Positions 1 through 10,556 of a stretch of DNA of 64,000 nt are shown here, in pieces; positions within the stretch are counted from its first letter, which is position 1; every line of letters begins with the position of its first letter. The translations under genes were made by a program, and so were the position numbers. The stretch is from Nitzschia sp. DOCU1 (taxonomy: Eukaryota; Bacillariophyta; Bacillariophyceae; Bacillariales; Bacillariaceae), in assembly GCA_951394045.1 (NCBI GenBank), contig OX595986.1, positions 3,811,534 to 3,875,533 on the forward strand. The letters run 5' to 3'. The notes below the pieces were generated by a model. It saw nothing but the letters and a program-made list of their open reading frames with translations. It searched no databases and was not told the DNA's origin.

Positions 1-1
1 A

Positions 2-3000
2 CATCGTGACTATACCCAAGACTATGACGAATTTGACGACGAGGATTTGAATTTGCCTCTAGTGGGAGAATGTGACGATGATTTCGAAAATGTTTGGGTC
101 AGGAACGACTACGAGGATGCATACGAGGACCCCGACGAAGAAGGTGTGGCGACGTCGGTCACACCGTTTCTTTCCAACGCGCCTCTATCGACGCCTTCGA
201 CGCCTTCGGGTATCTCCTTGTACCAGGCGCCTCATCCGTTCAATATGCGATCAGGCCGAACTCGCCGGACGATTGATATCCCCCTCATTGGGCACTGGTT
301 CCGAGATCGCGTCTCGCGGGATTTAAATTATCCCACCAAGGTCCGAGTATCCTACCAAAAACTGCTCAAAGCCTGGGTGATCAACCAGTTGCATTCCAAG
401 CCGCACAAGCCCAAGACCAAACGTGCCTTGTTCAAGAGTTTGAAGAGTACCAAGTTTTTCCAGTGCACGGAGCTGGACTGGGTCGAGTGCGGCCTGCAAA
501 TCTGTCGACAAGGACACAATGTGCTGAACCTTCTCATTCACCGAAAGCAGCTCAAGTATCTCCATTTGGACTACAACTTCAATCTCAAACCCACCAAGAC
601 ATTGACCACCAAGGAACGTAAGAAGTCTCGTTTTGGAAACGCCTTTCACTTGGTGCGCGAGATTTTGCGCTTGACCAAGCTCGTGGTAGATGCTCACGTG
701 CAATATCGTCTGGCCAACATTGACGGGTATCAGTTGGCCGACGGACTACAATATGCTTTCAACCACGTCGGTCAATTGACGGGAATGTATCGATACAAAT
801 ATCGTCTAATGAGGCAGATTCGGACTTGCAAAGACTTGAAGCACTTGATTTACTACCGGTTCAACACAGGACCCGTGGGTAAGGGTCCCGGTGTAGGCTT
901 CTGGGCCCCAAGTTGGAGAGTTTGGATTTTCTTCTTGCGTGGTATCACGCCATTGTTGGAGCGTTGGTTGGGCAACCTTTTGGCGCGTCAGTTTGAAGGA
1001 CGTCTTTCCAAGTCTTTTGCCAAGAATGTAACCAAGCAGCGCGTAGAATCACATTTTGACTTGGAACTCCGAGCTTCGGTTATGCATGACATTCTTGACA
1101 TGATGCCTGCAGGTGTGAAGCAGAATAAGTCACGGGTGATTCTGAGCCATTTGAGCGAAGCATTTCGCTGCTGGAAGGCCAACATTCCTTGGAAGGTGCC
1201 TGGCATGCCAGCGCCCATCGAGAATATGATCCTGCGGTATGTCAAGGCCAAGGCAGATTGGTGGACGAACATTGCGCATTACAATCGTGAACGTATCAAA
1301 CGTGGAGGTACCGTAGACAAGACGGTCGTTAAGAAGAATCTGGGGAGATTGACGCGTCTTTGGTTGAAGGCAGAACAAGAACGTCAGCACAACTATTTGA
1401 AGGATGGCCCGTACGTTTCGGCGGAAGAGGCAGTCGCTATCTATACTACGACTGTACACTGGTTGGAAAGCCGCAAGTTTACGCCAATTCCCTTTCCTCC
1501 GCTGTCGTACAAACATGACACGAAGCTTTTAATCTTGGCGTTGGAGCGCCTGAAGGAAAGCTACGGGCTGCAGATCCGATTGAATAGCGCTGCTCGTGAA
1601 GAACTGGCGTTAATTGAACAGGCGTACGACAACCCCCACGAGGCATTAAGTCGAATCAAGAGGCATCTTTTGACGCAACGGACCTTCAAGGAGGTCGAGA
1701 TAGAGTTTATGGACATGTATCAGTACCTTTCGCCAGTGTACACGATCGAACCCTTGGAGAAGATCACTGACGCCTATTTGGATCAGTACGTGTGGTACGA
1801 AGCTGACAAACGTCACCTTTTCCCTAACTGGGTCAAGCCTGCAGACTCCGAGCCACCGCCGCTTTTGGTATACAAGTGGTGCCAGGGGATCAACAACTTG
1901 GAGAACGTTTGGGACGTCGAAGATACTGGCGACAGCGTTGTCCTTCTGCAGTCCAAATTCGAGAAGTTTTACGAGAAGATCGACTTGACCCTACTCAATC
2001 GTTTGCTGAGATTGATTGTCGACCACAACATTGCGGACTACATGACCGCCAAGAACAATGTGAGCATCTCGTTCAAGGATATGATGCACACAAATAGCTA
2101 CGGCTTGATCAGGGGCCTGCAGTTTGCGTCGTTCGTGGTTCAGTACTACGGCCTTGTCCTTGACTTGTTGGTGCTGGGACTCACAAGGGCGAGTGAAATC
2201 GCTGGACCTCCGCAACGCCCAAACGAATATTTGACGTATGCTGATATTGAAACGGAAGTCAGCCACCCTATCCGCCTTTATACGAGATACTTGGACAAAG
2301 TTTACATGCTCTTCAAGTTCGATGCTAACGACGGCAAGGACCTTATCCAACGCTACCTCATCGAGCACCCAGATCCAAACAATGAAAATGCCGTTGGTTA
2401 CAGAAACAAGAAGTGCTGGCCTCGCGACTGCCGAATGCGACTGCTAAAGCGGGATGTCAACCTTGGTCGAGCCGTCTTCTGGGACATGAAAAACCGACTG
2501 CCTCGTAGCATCACCACTCTGGACTGGGACATTTCGTTTGTCAGTGTGTATAGCGCCGACAATCCCAATCTTCTCTTCGACATGTGTGGCTTTGAGGTCA
2601 GAATCAATCCGCTCAGGGCTGCGAGGCGCGATCCCATCAGCGGAGGGCACGCTGAACCCACTGCCACAACCTATCGCGACGGAGTATGGAATCTACAGAA
2701 CGAGACCACGAAGGAAATGACTGCACAGGCTCACTTGCGTGTCGAAGAAGAAGCTGTGCAAGCATTTGATAATCGCATTCGTCAGATCCTCATGAGTAGT
2801 GGCGCAACGACGTTCACCAAGATCGCCAACAAGTGGAACACGGCTCTGATCGGACTAATGACGTACTATCGTGAGGCTGTTCTTAACACGCAGGAGCTCC
2901 TCGATCTGCTTGTCAAAAATGAAAACAAAATCCAGACTCGAATCAAGATCGGCCTGAACAGTAAAATGCCAAGTCGCTTCCCTCCTGTCGTATTTTATTG

Positions 3001-6000
3001 TCCAAAAGAACTTGGCGGTCTCGGCATGTTATCCATGGGTCATGTCCTTATCCCGCAGAGTGATCTACGCTATAGCAAGCAGACTGACATGGGCATCACC
3101 CACTTCCGGGCTGGTTTGAGCCACGATGCGGACCAGCTGATCCCAAACCTGTTCCGCTATCTGCAGCCTTGGGAAAGTGAATTCGTCGATTCGCAACGTG
3201 TCTGGGCGGAGTACGCATTGAAGCGCCAAGAGGCCAACAGCCAGAATCGGCGTCTGACCCTGGAAGATCTTGAAGACTCATGGGACCGTGGTATTCCTAG
3301 AATCAACACCTTGTTCAGCAAGGATCGGCATACCCTCGCATATGACCGTGGATGGAGAGTGAGGACCGAGTTCAAGCAGTATCAGATTTTGCGTGTCAAT
3401 CCATTCTGGTGGACCCACCAGCGTCATGACGGAAAGCTGTGGAACTTGAATGCGTACCGAACAGACATGATCCAAGCGTTAGGAGGAGTCGAAGGTATCC
3501 TAGAGCACAGTCTTTTCAAGGGCACATACTTCCCTACTTGGGAAGGATTGTTTTGGGAGAAAGCATCTGGATTCGAAGAGAGCATGAAGTTCAAGAAGTT
3601 GACCAACGCCCAGCGATCCGGTTTGACTCAAATCCCAAATCGTCGTTTTACGCTATGGTGGTCGCCGACGATCAACCGGGCCAACGTGTATGTCGGATTT
3701 CAGGTGCAACTTGATCTGACTGGAATTTTTATGCATGGTAAGATTCCTACGCTTAAGATTTCGCTCATCCAGATCTTCCGGGCGCACCTCTGGCAGAAAA
3801 TCCACGAAAGTATCGTGATGGATATTGCGCAAGTTTTTGACCAAGAGCTGGATGCTCTGGAGATCGAAAGCGTCCAAAAGGAGACGATCCACCCCCGCAA
3901 GTCCTACAAGATGAACAGCAGTTGCGCTGATCTCGTACTTTTCGCAGCATTCAAGTGGCCCGTCTCGAAGCCCAGCTTGCTACACGATACGAAGGATGAC
4001 TACGACGGAAGCACTACGAACAAATATTGGTTGGATGTCCAGCTTCGCTGGGGAGACTTCGACTCTCACGATATTGAGCGATATGCAAGAGCCAAATACC
4101 TTGACTACACCACGGACAATATGAGCATCTATCCATCTCCAACAGGGTGCCTCCTCGCTGTTGATCTTGCTTATTCGCTTTATAGCGGCTTTGGAAACTT
4201 CATTCCTGGCGGAAAGCCGCTCCTTCAGCAAGCGATGGCCAAGATTATCAAGGCCAACCCCGCACTCTACGTACTTCGAGAACGCATTCGCAAGGGTCTG
4301 CAACTCTACTCTTCGGAGCCGACGGAACCATACCTAAGTTCGCAGAACTATGGAGAGTTGTTCAGCAATCAAGTCATTTGGTTTGTCGACGACACCAACG
4401 TGTATCGTGTGACAATCCACAAGACATTCGAAGGAAATCTCACGACGAAGCCGATTAATGGCGCAATCTTTATTTTCAATCCGAGAACCGGCCAGCTCTT
4501 CCTAAAGATTATCCACACAAGCGTTTGGGCGGGTCAGAAGCGCCTCTCGCAGCTAGCCAAGTGGAAAACGGCTGAGGAAGTCGCTGCATTGATTCGATCT
4601 CTCCCAATCGAAGAACAGCCGAAACAAATCATTGTCACACGAAAAGGGATGCTTGATCCTCTCGAAGTTCACTGCCTTGATTTCCCCAACATTGTGCTAA
4701 AGGGTTCGGAGCTTCAGCTCCCGTTCCAGGCAGCTCTCAAGGTAGAGAAATTTGGAGACCTGATCCTTCGTGCTACCGAGCCACAGATGGTTCTGTTCAA
4801 CATTTACGACGACTGGCTCAAGTCCATTTCGTCGTACACGGCGTTTTCGAGACTGATTCTGATCCTTCGAGGTCTTCACGTCAACGTTGACAAGGTTAAG
4901 CAGATTCTCCGTCCCGATCGTAGTGTTATCACAGAACCGCACCATGTTTGGCCAAGCCTAACCGACGAGCAGTGGATCAAAGTCGAGGTGGCGCTGAAGG
5001 ACTTGATTCTTGCAGACTACGGCAAAAAGAACAACGTGAATGTATCCAGTCTCACACAGAGTGAAATCCGTGATATTATCCTCGGTATGGAGATTGCCCC
5101 GCCATCGGTTCAGCGTCAGCAAGTCGCTGAGATTGAAGCTCAGGCTCGCGAGCAGTCGCAGATGACCGCAACTACCACCAAAACGACAAATGTTCACGGA
5201 GAACAAATTGTTGTCACAACGACTACCCAATACGAGGCAGCGACATTCCAAAGCAAGACAGACTGGCGCGTTCGAGCAATCAGTGCGACAAATCTGCACC
5301 TGCGTACCAAACACATTTATGTTTCGTCCGAAGACATTTCGGAGGATGGTCTGACCTATGTGCTCCCGAAGAATATTCTTTCCAAGTTTATTACGATCGC
5401 CGACCTACGAACCCAAATCGCTGGTTATCTTTATGGTGTCACGCCTCCGGACAATGACCAAGTGCGAGAAATTCGTTGCATTGTCATGGTTCCACAGGTG
5501 GGTAACCACCAGAGCGTCACGTTGCCAAAAAAGCTTCCAGATGACGAAATCTTGTCCGAGTTAGAACCGCTTGGTTGGATCCACACGCAGCCCAACGAAC
5601 TGATTCAAAATGGCACTCAAATTTTGCCCGCACCAGATGCCGTGACCCACGCTTCAATCATGGCAGACAACCCTGGCACCTGGAGTGGAAAGAATGAAAT
5701 TATTATTACTACTTCATTCACTCAAGGTTCTTGCTCTCTCACGGCCTATCACTTGACTGAAACCGGGCTCGAATGGGGGAAAAAGAGCCGCAACATCGCT
5801 GGCGGGGTGGCTAATGCCCAAGACTACTCCTCAAGCTGCTTCGAAAAGGTCCAAATGCTTCTCAGTGATCGGTTCAAAGGGTTCTTTATGGTACCGAGGG
5901 ATGGCCTTGGTTGGAACTACAACTTTCAAGGGGTGAAGCACAATGCTGGAATGGATTACTCCTTGAAGATGGACTCTCCTGACAGCTTTTACGCCGAGTG

Positions 6001-6094
6001 TCACCGACCCCAACATTTCTTATCATTTGTTCAAATGGAAGAGGGCGATGGAAACGATGGCGCCGATTTTGAAGATGCTCTGGAATTCATGTGA
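2..6094 (+). CDS. PRP8: Pre-mRNA-splicing factor PRP8, 5' end cut by window
   Basis: PRP8 is the central scaffold of the U5 snRNP and of the spliceosome active site. The frame is open to the left edge, so the true start lies outside the window. The TTG at 47 is not a start. About 2030 residues are visible against roughly 2300-2400 in the family, so only the N-terminal few hundred residues are missing. Conservation is extreme throughout: the N-terminal block with NLRSGRTRR-like residues and the [10 protein letters not shown] stretch, the WKVPG region, the finger and palm blocks, the [15 protein letters not shown] stretch of the RNase H-like domain, and a C-terminal MPN/JAB1 domain with IRCIVMVPQ and GWIHTQPN. 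No intron interrupts the 6 kb. It converges on the next gene with about 80 bp between stop codons. Confidence 0.98.
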   Translation, partial: HRDYTQDYDEFDDEDLNLPLVGECDDDFENVWVRNDYEDAYEDPDEEGVATSVTPFLSNAPLSTPSTPSGISLYQAPHPFNMRSGRTRRTIDIPLIGHWFRDRVSRDLNYPTKVRVSYQKLLKAWVINQLHSKPHKPKTKRALFKSLKSTKFFQCTELDWVECGLQICRQGHNVLNLLIHRKQLKYLHLDYNFNLKPTKTLTTKERKKSRFGNAFHLVREILRLTKLVVDAHVQYRLANIDGYQLADGLQYAFNHVGQLTGMYRYKYRLMRQIRTCKDLKHLIYYRFNTGPVGKGPGVGFWAPSWRVWIFFLRGITPLLERWLGNLLARQFEGRLSKSFAKNVTKQRVESHFDLELRASVMHDILDMMPAGVKQNKSRVILSHLSEAFRCWKANIPWKVPGMPAPIENMILRYVKAKADWWTNIAHYNRERIKRGGTVDKTVVKKNLGRLTRLWLKAEQERQHNYLKDGPYVSAEEAVAIYTTTVHWLESRKFTPIPFPPLSYKHDTKLLILALERLKESYGLQIRLNSAAREELALIEQAYDNPHEALSRIKRHLLTQRTFKEVEIEFMDMYQYLSPVYTIEPLEKITDAYLDQYVWYEADKRHLFPNWVKPADSEPPPLLVYKWCQGINNLENVWDVEDTGDSVVLLQSKFEKFYEKIDLTLLNRLLRLIVDHNIADYMTAKNNVSISFKDMMHTNSYGLIRGLQFASFVVQYYGLVLDLLVLGLTRASEIAGPPQRPNEYLTYADIETEVSHPIRLYTRYLDKVYMLFKFDANDGKDLIQRYLIEHPDPNNENAVGYRNKKCWPRDCRMRLLKRDVNLGRAVFWDMKNRLPRSITTLDWDISFVSVYSADNPNLLFDMCGFEVRINPLRAARRDPISGGHAEPTATTYRDGVWNLQNETTKEMTAQAHLRVEEEAVQAFDNRIRQILMSSGATTFTKIANKWNTALIGLMTYYREAVLNTQELLDLLVKNENKIQTRIKIGLNSKMPSRFPPVVFYCPKELGGLGMLSMGHVLIPQSDLRYSKQTDMGITHFRAGLSHDADQLIPNLFRYLQPWESEFVDSQRVWAEYALKRQEANSQNRRLTLEDLEDSWDRGIPRINTLFSKDRHTLAYDRGWRVRTEFKQYQILRVNPFWWTHQRHDGKLWNLNAYRTDMIQALGGVEGILEHSLFKGTYFPTWEGLFWEKASGFEESMKFKKLTNAQRSGLTQIPNRRFTLWWSPTINRANVYVGFQVQLDLTGIFMHGKIPTLKISLIQIFRAHLWQKIHESIVMDIAQVFDQELDALEIESVQKETIHPRKSYKMNSSCADLVLFAAFKWPVSKPSLLHDTKDDYDGSTTNKYWLDVQLRWGDFDSHDIERYARAKYLDYTTDNMSIYPSPTGCLLAVDLAYSLYSGFGNFIPGGKPLLQQAMAKIIKANPALYVLRERIRKGLQLYSSEPTEPYLSSQNYGELFSNQVIWFVDDTNVYRVTIHKTFEGNLTTKPINGAIFIFNPRTGQLFLKIIHTSVWAGQKRLSQLAKWKTAEEVAALIRSLPIEEQPKQIIVTRKGMLDPLEVHCLDFPNIVLKGSELQLPFQAALKVEKFGDLILRATEPQMVLFNIYDDWLKSISSYTAFSRLILILRGLHVNVDKVKQILRPDRSVITEPHHVWPSLTDEQWIKVEVALKDLILADYGKKNNVNVSSLTQSEIRDIILGMEIAPPSVQRQQVAEIEAQAREQSQMTATTTKTTNVHGEQIVVTTTTQYEAATFQSKTDWRVRAISATNLHLRTKHIYVSSEDISEDGLTYVLPKNILSKFITIADLRTQIAGYLYGVTPPDNDQVREIRCIVMVPQVGNHQSVTLPKKLPDDEILSELEPLGWIHTQPNELIQNGTQILPAPDAVTHASIMADNPGTWSGKNEIIITTSFTQGSCSLTAYHLTETGLEWGKKSRNIAGGVANAQDYSSSCFEKVQMLLSDRFKGFFMVPRDGLGWNYNFQGVKHNAGMDYSLKMDSPDSFYAECHRPQHFLSFVQMEEGDGNDGADFEDALEFM

Positions 6095-6176
6095 TGCGAT
6101 TATGAACTTGAAACCTTTAGTGTTATATAGCCCCGTTATAACTAACTACCTGTAGCCCACTTGCCTGCACAAGAAT

Positions 6177-7190
6177 CTAGGCGGCGCACGCACCCGAAGA
6201 CGTTCTCCGCAGGCCAAAGCTAATGCCTACACCCGGTCTAGGTGGAATTTTGGTGTCGGAGTGCTTAGCGGCGGTCCAAGTATGGGGTTTGGCTTCATGA
6301 TCATGCTCATCTGTTTCGTGCTTTCGAGCCGGATGCGACGCAAGGCGTTTTCGAGCCAAGATGAGACTATCCACCGTCCCACTAGTAAATAAAGTGTCGG
6401 AGTCGCTCGTCGAACTTTCTGTTGTAGCAGTGGAGTCATCGTCACGCTCTCCAGTCAACTTGATGTACCCGACTTCTTCTTCAAAGTCCAAATCAAGGAT
6501 CGTCGTCATGCCCTCAATCTCCTCCAATAGGTCAGCAAAAGCTTTTCTTGGGCGTATAGGCGACTCTTCAGAGCCTTCACGCTTATGAATGAGGTGAGGA
6601 AGCCTCTTCTTGTCCAGTTCCAACGAGTCGACCTCACCAAACAGACCTCTGCCTTGTTCGTATAGTTCTCTCAAACGAGCAATGCGGTCTGGCTTGTGAA
6701 TCAAGTGTGGCAGTCGTTCCCTTGTAAGTACAAGGGAATCAACCTCTCCACCAGGGAGAGATTCCATGTACGGTGTTCTGGGCTTGCGTCTCTTCAGGGT
6801 TCTCTTGTGACGGCGGACAACCAGATGAGGCAATCGCTTTCGTGTCAACTCCAAAGAGTCAACAGTCCTCCTCATCATGAACTCATATTCATCACTGCTG
6901 TCGCTTTCGCTGTCGTCAGCAAAGTCTGAATCAACTTGTTCTTCATCTGAAAGCAAGAGTTCCATGCCCAAAATTTCCACCTCTGGGGGTCCGCCGCTCT
7001 CCGAAAGATCCTCACAAAAGGCATCTTCCGAATTGTAGTCGACCTCCTCCAGAGATGATTGTGATGATAGGTCGTCCGAAGCTCGGACAGAACTGTCTGT
7101 ATCCTCAAGTGGTTTCATCGTCAAGTGGAATAGCAAGGTAGTGTTGCAAGTAGCACTAGTAGGTGTCGTAGTTGTGGTATGTGTTTTCAT
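6177..7190 (-). CDS. Hypothetical acidic protein with four VDSLxL...RLPHL motif copies
   Basis: The 337-residue product is not recognised. It starts with Thr-rich sequence; a second ATG at residue 25 (position 7118) is an equally good start. Residues 30-105 are very acidic and Ser-rich. A 14-residue motif, VDSL-x-L-x(2)-(K/E)RLPHL, then occurs at residues 110-123, 150-163, 187-200 and, diverged, 273-286. Basic stretches follow the first copies (for example TLKRRKPR at 131-138). The C-terminus is Gly/Ser/Arg-rich. No membrane segment or signal peptide is seen. The repeats suggest a disordered scaffold with several copies of one docking motif. The charge pattern (acidic run, repeated basic-hydrophobic motif) would fit a nuclear or signalling adaptor, but that is inference only. 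Confidence 0.72.
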   Translation of the reverse strand: MKTHTTTTTPTSATCNTTLLFHLTMKPLEDTDSSVRASDDLSSQSSLEEVDYNSEDAFCEDLSESGGPPEVEILGMELLLSDEEQVDSDFADDSESDSSDEYEFMMRRTVDSLELTRKRLPHLVVRRHKRTLKRRKPRTPYMESLPGGEVDSLVLTRERLPHLIHKPDRIARLRELYEQGRGLFGEVDSLELDKKRLPHLIHKREGSEESPIRPRKAFADLLEEIEGMTTILDLDFEEEVGYIKLTGERDDDSTATTESSTSDSDTLFTSGTVDSLILARKRLASHPARKHETDEHDHEAKPHTWTAAKHSDTKIPPRPGVGISFGLRRTSSGACAA

Positions 7191-8238
7191 TTTGTGAGCG
7201 CGTGTTTCCTCACTCTGGCATGTGGTTTCGATGCGAATTTTCTTTGGATTCGGGTTTTACTATCTGATTGGCCCATGGCACGGGCGCAGAACATCACACG
7301 ATCCCGAGAAGTGTAGCGAACAGTGAAATCCCGCGGTGGCTGTTGTTATGCCCGTGCAAAAGAACATAAGGAAAAGAAGAGGCTGTTGGTTCAAATTGTC
7401 CATTCCACATCGCTTCATTGCAGGTTGATTTAGGTGGAACGGGTTTCGACAAATCCGGTTGCCTTACCATCTGGGCTTATTTCGTCATGACGAGGGCCGC
7501 AGTGTCCAACGTGATTTCAGCTGCTGGTTTGTCAACCAAAGATGTCCCACGAATCAATTCTAGGTGCGTGTGACGTTCGCCACGAAAGACATCATGCAAT
7601 CGACAAATAACAAGTGCTATTCATTGATATGAAATGTCATATGCACATCACTTGTAATTGAAAAAAGCTACTGATACTTTCTTCAATCTCGACATAATTT
7701 CTTCCCACTGGTTCGCTTACGGCGGGTCCGAAAGAAGAAGAACATTGATATTTTCCGCCATATGCGGCTTCGCATATTGATTTGTCATCAGCGCTACGCT
7801 ATTGTGGTGGGCTGACTGTTCTTTCGGTAGGTATTCTCTCTGACGCCTCAACGATACACGAATGGTGCTCTGATGGGGTTCGTGTCAACTACCGGTGAGA
7901 TGGCGACGAAGATGATACCTATCTTGTCTCGAGCCCCCGAACTACGGTATTTGATGGGAAGCATTCGTGTCAGCTTTCGTCTCATTTATGTGATCCATCA
8001 TCTCAGACTTGGTCAAAAGCAGGGAAGAGGTGGCTTACGTAGTAGTAGTAGCAAGCTAGCCAGCGGCTACACTTTCATATTTTGGTACGACTCACATTTT
8101 TCTAAGTGGTACTAGCAAGTAGTTGCAAGATAAAGGAGCAGCGGCAAGCGCAATATCGGCTGATTCGGGAGACGAGTATCCTCTTCGAAGAAATGCTGGC
8201 AAGCGTACCTACTACCGTTTGAAAAACTAGCTTGTTGT

Positions 8239-8264
8239 AAAAGCATGGAAGATTCCATGCTTTT
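8239..8264. repeat. Perfect 12-bp inverted repeat (hairpin) next to T-runs
   Basis: AAAAGCATGGAA at 8239-8250 and TTCCATGCTTTT at 8253-8264 are exact reverse complements separated by two bases. A T-rich stretch follows at 8271-8278, and a second, outer stem is possible (TCTGATT 8265-8271 with AATCAGA 8288-8294). A perfect 12-bp stem of this kind is unlikely by chance in 64 kb. It could be the stem of a small RNA, a terminator-like structure or the scar of a mobile element. Confidence 0.6.
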
Positions 8265-8417
8265 TCTGATTTTTTTCCAACGATTATAATCAGATCGTTC
8301 GAAAAAATTCATTCGGATGATTCGAGATTACTAATGATTCAATCGACCACACGAGAGAATGATGACGCAAGTGGCGGGAAAAGATTCGTGCAGCAAGAAT
8401 TGATGAGCCACTCCCAA

Positions 8418-8427
8418 CTACCGGTAG
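8418..8427. promoter_or_regulatory. Palindrome CTACCGGTAG, copy 1
   Basis: This is one of three exact copies of the same 10-bp palindrome in the window. All three lie between genes; the others are at 16139-16148 and 56808-56817. A near match (CTACCGGTGA) is at 7889. A role as a dimeric factor binding site is a guess. Confidence 0.3.
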
Positions 8428-8964
8428 GACTGTCGGAATTGTATACACAACTTCATTAGTCATACAAGTCCATTATACAGAAAGTGTATATTTTTCCGCA
8501 CTACCCGGCAGTAGTATGCCACGTTATTTGCACGGTGAGATGCCGCTACGGTGGGTACGTTCGGAAATTTATACATCAATTCGTCCGAGCTGTATAATTT
8601 TCTGCCCCCACACGAGTAGCAATCGATCGTACGAGTAGCAGTCGTCGATTGTAACTGTCGACTTGTTTGACCAATGCAGTCGTTCAGGGAGCATCAACTC
8701 TATTGTAAGTCTACACTTGGACGGCGACAATGGAACCGAGCTCTGTGCTTGCACCCATTGTGAATTTTGTGTCAGGTTGCTGCCAAGGCACCTGAAAACG
8801 AGCAAATAGGACAGTGCTGGGTGTCTCTCATAGTAGGAGTCCTAGACAATATCATAGTTGGTGCCCCCCCGTATGCTAAAGTAGGGCTACCTGTATTGAA
8901 TTTAAACTAACTTTGTCTGCTACTAGGGATCATAATACTACCTTACCAATGAGTTCAATGAAAG

Positions 8965-9251
8965 AGTGGTGGGGGGCGACGGCTTTGTAGAGGTAGCAAC
9001 CAACTATGAAGTGTAGTTGTTGTTCAGCACCGGCGGCTTTATAAAAGAAGTGACAGTGACTCAAAGTTGATTGTCGCATTCTTTGCATCCTCTCAAAAGA
9101 ACAAACAAACCAGTGGTGGGGCGGCAGCGGCTTCGTAGAGGTAGTGACCAATAATGAAGTGTAGTGTAGTGTAGTGTTGTTGTTATTTGGCAGCAGTGGC
9201 GGCTTTATAAAAGAAGTCACACCAATTTGAAGTTGATTGTGGCGTTCGTTG
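8965..9251. repeat. Diverged tandem duplication, two copies of about 120-140 bp
   Basis: Copy A (about 8965-9085) and copy B (about 9112-9251) share the same order of blocks: AGTGGTGGGG, then GTAGAGGTAG, then ATGAAGTGTAG, TTGTTGTT, GGCGGCTTTATAAAAGAAGT, AAGTTGATTGT and a TTC/GTTG end. Copy B has gained a short GTGTA microsatellite. The copies differ by substitutions and small indels, so the duplication is not recent. The frame across it that lacks stops does not keep the same reading frame in the two copies, so coding is unlikely. Confidence 0.7.
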
Positions 9252-9500
9252 AAAGGAAACAAAATGACGCATGAGTTGAGTAGCAGCGGCGGCGATGGCA
9301 GCATCATTGTAGGAGTATATCAGTAGCAAAGGCCACAACATGCAATTCGTAGTGATGCTGGCTGGTGAGCAGGTTGTCAAGTTTAAATGAGGATGTTAGT
9401 AAAGTGCATAAATTAAAATACTGGCTCCACAATCGAATGCGTTTACCTTGGTAACATTGAAGTAGTAATTGAATAATAACTAGCAATCGAATAATAATGC

Positions 9501-9567
9501 TGCTGCAACCACTGTATAGCGCGAATCAAGGACTTTATACCCATACAGCAGTGGTAGGAGTGCAGCA
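9501..9567. repeat. Long imperfect inverted repeat
   Basis: TGCTGCAACCACTG at 9501-9514 pairs with CAGTGGT (9549-9555) plus TGCAGCA (9561-9567), with a 5-base bulge in the right arm and a 34-base loop. It lies upstream of the fibrillin gene. Its function is unknown. Confidence 0.4.
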
Positions 9568-9895
9568 TCAGTACTCCAGGATTACTTGCAAATGAAGGTT
9601 TAAAAGTGAATGGCTTTTTTTGTGTTGCGCCATTGTCATCTCCCGATGCTCGATGTACGGTCACATTGGTCACATCCTTCAGTCATGAGTATTGAGTCTT
9701 GTTATACACAGTTTGCACCATGTGTATAATTTTCCGACTCACTTTAAGGTAGGTTATGACGGAGGTTTATCGCATTGCATGGACTCAGGGCTCTCTGCAT
9801 GTCGGAAGAACTGCATTGTCATTCCCTACTTCCCTTTTGGCACGCTAATGATAGTTGGAGAGAATAATCAAGTCTCGACAAGAGTTAGCGCTCAA

Positions 9896-10495
9896 ATGTC
9901 ACTTTGTTGGAAACTCTCGTGCTTTTTGATTTTGTCTATTTTCGCGCCAAGCTCGGCTTTTTTCACAAGATCTCCTCCGCCAACAAAGACAAACCCTTTG
10001 TTACTAGATCTAGAAGTTTTGATCCAAGAATCTGATGGTGGAATTTCTAAGGACGGGGAAGCAGAAATTAAGACGCTGATGACTTCTATCAGCAAATCAA
10101 GGCAAGGCGACCAGCGAACGAAACTTCCTGGCCAATGGGAATTGATTTTCACGACCGAAAAAGAGGTGAACTTTTTCAAGACGAGCTGGCCATTTGCAAA
10201 AGTAAGCTCGATCACGCAAGACATCGATCCATACAAAAGTTGCACAGTGGACAACTTGATCAGTTTTGATGGAGGCGGTGCATTCGCTGTCACAGGAACC
10301 GCTTCACCGGCAGAGAGCGACTCTGAATATGATCGAATCGAGTTTGAATTCAAAAGTGCCGTAATACGGGCATGGGGTCGTGAGCTTACACTTCCCCCCG
10401 TTGGAGCAGGCTGGTTTGATACACTCTTCTGTGATGGCAACTACCGGCTGAGCATGGATAATCGCGGTGATTGGAGCGTCTTTAAGAAAATTTAG
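9896..10495 (+). CDS. Plastid lipid-associated protein (fibrillin family), plastid targeted
   Basis: Fibrillins (PAP family) are lipocalin-like proteins on thylakoids and plastoglobules that bind lipids or isoprenoids. The 199-residue product starts with a hydrophobic signal peptide (residues 5-21) ending in APSSAFF, which is the diatom plastid-import pattern with Phe after the cleavage site. That is why I chose the ATG at 9896 rather than an upstream in-frame codon. Residues 78-88 (PGQWELIFTTE) match the first conserved block of the family. The C-terminal DGNYRLSMDNRGDWSVFKK resembles the closing beta strands with the R-x-D/N-G-W pattern. The length is typical of short algal fibrillins. It is a single exon. 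The exact ligand cannot be read from the sequence. Confidence 0.8.
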   Translation: MSLCWKLSCFLILSIFAPSSAFFTRSPPPTKTNPLLLDLEVLIQESDGGISKDGEAEIKTLMTSISKSRQGDQRTKLPGQWELIFTTEKEVNFFKTSWPFAKVSSITQDIDPYKSCTVDNLISFDGGGAFAVTGTASPAESDSEYDRIEFEFKSAVIRAWGRELTLPPVGAGWFDTLFCDGNYRLSMDNRGDWSVFKKI

Positions 10496-10556
10496 TCGTC
10501 GGAAACAGGAAAGCCGAAGGAAAGGGATCATGTCTGAGTAATCTAGGGTTATCGAG

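Larger units (their letters stand above)
7191..9895. other. 2.7 kb gene-poor region
   Basis: Open frames here are short and match nothing I recognise. The stretch holds a perfect 12-bp hairpin (8239-8264), a 10-bp palindrome (8418-8427), a diverged tandem duplication (8965-9251) and a long imperfect inverted repeat (9501-9567). The 5' flanks of the repeat-motif gene on the left and of the fibrillin gene on the right must lie inside it. A non-coding RNA or remnants of a small mobile element are possible; neither is shown by the sequence. Confidence 0.5.

Noticed and set aside
47..49. TTG as the PRP8 start codon
   Set aside because: The frame is open to the window edge and the family N-terminus is longer, so this is an internal Leu codon.
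7360..7420. GGTTCAAAT-like T-arm string suggesting a tRNA
   Set aside because: No matching acceptor stem, D arm or anticodon arm could be folded around it.
7760..7777. 7-bp hairpin ATATGCG-GCTT-CGCATAT, and a similar one at 57124-57140
   Set aside because: Perfect 7-bp stems with short loops are expected many times in 64 kb, so they carry no weight alone.
8930..9307. 125-codon minus-strand frame across the tandem duplication
   Set aside because: The two repeat copies are read in different frames, which argues against coding.
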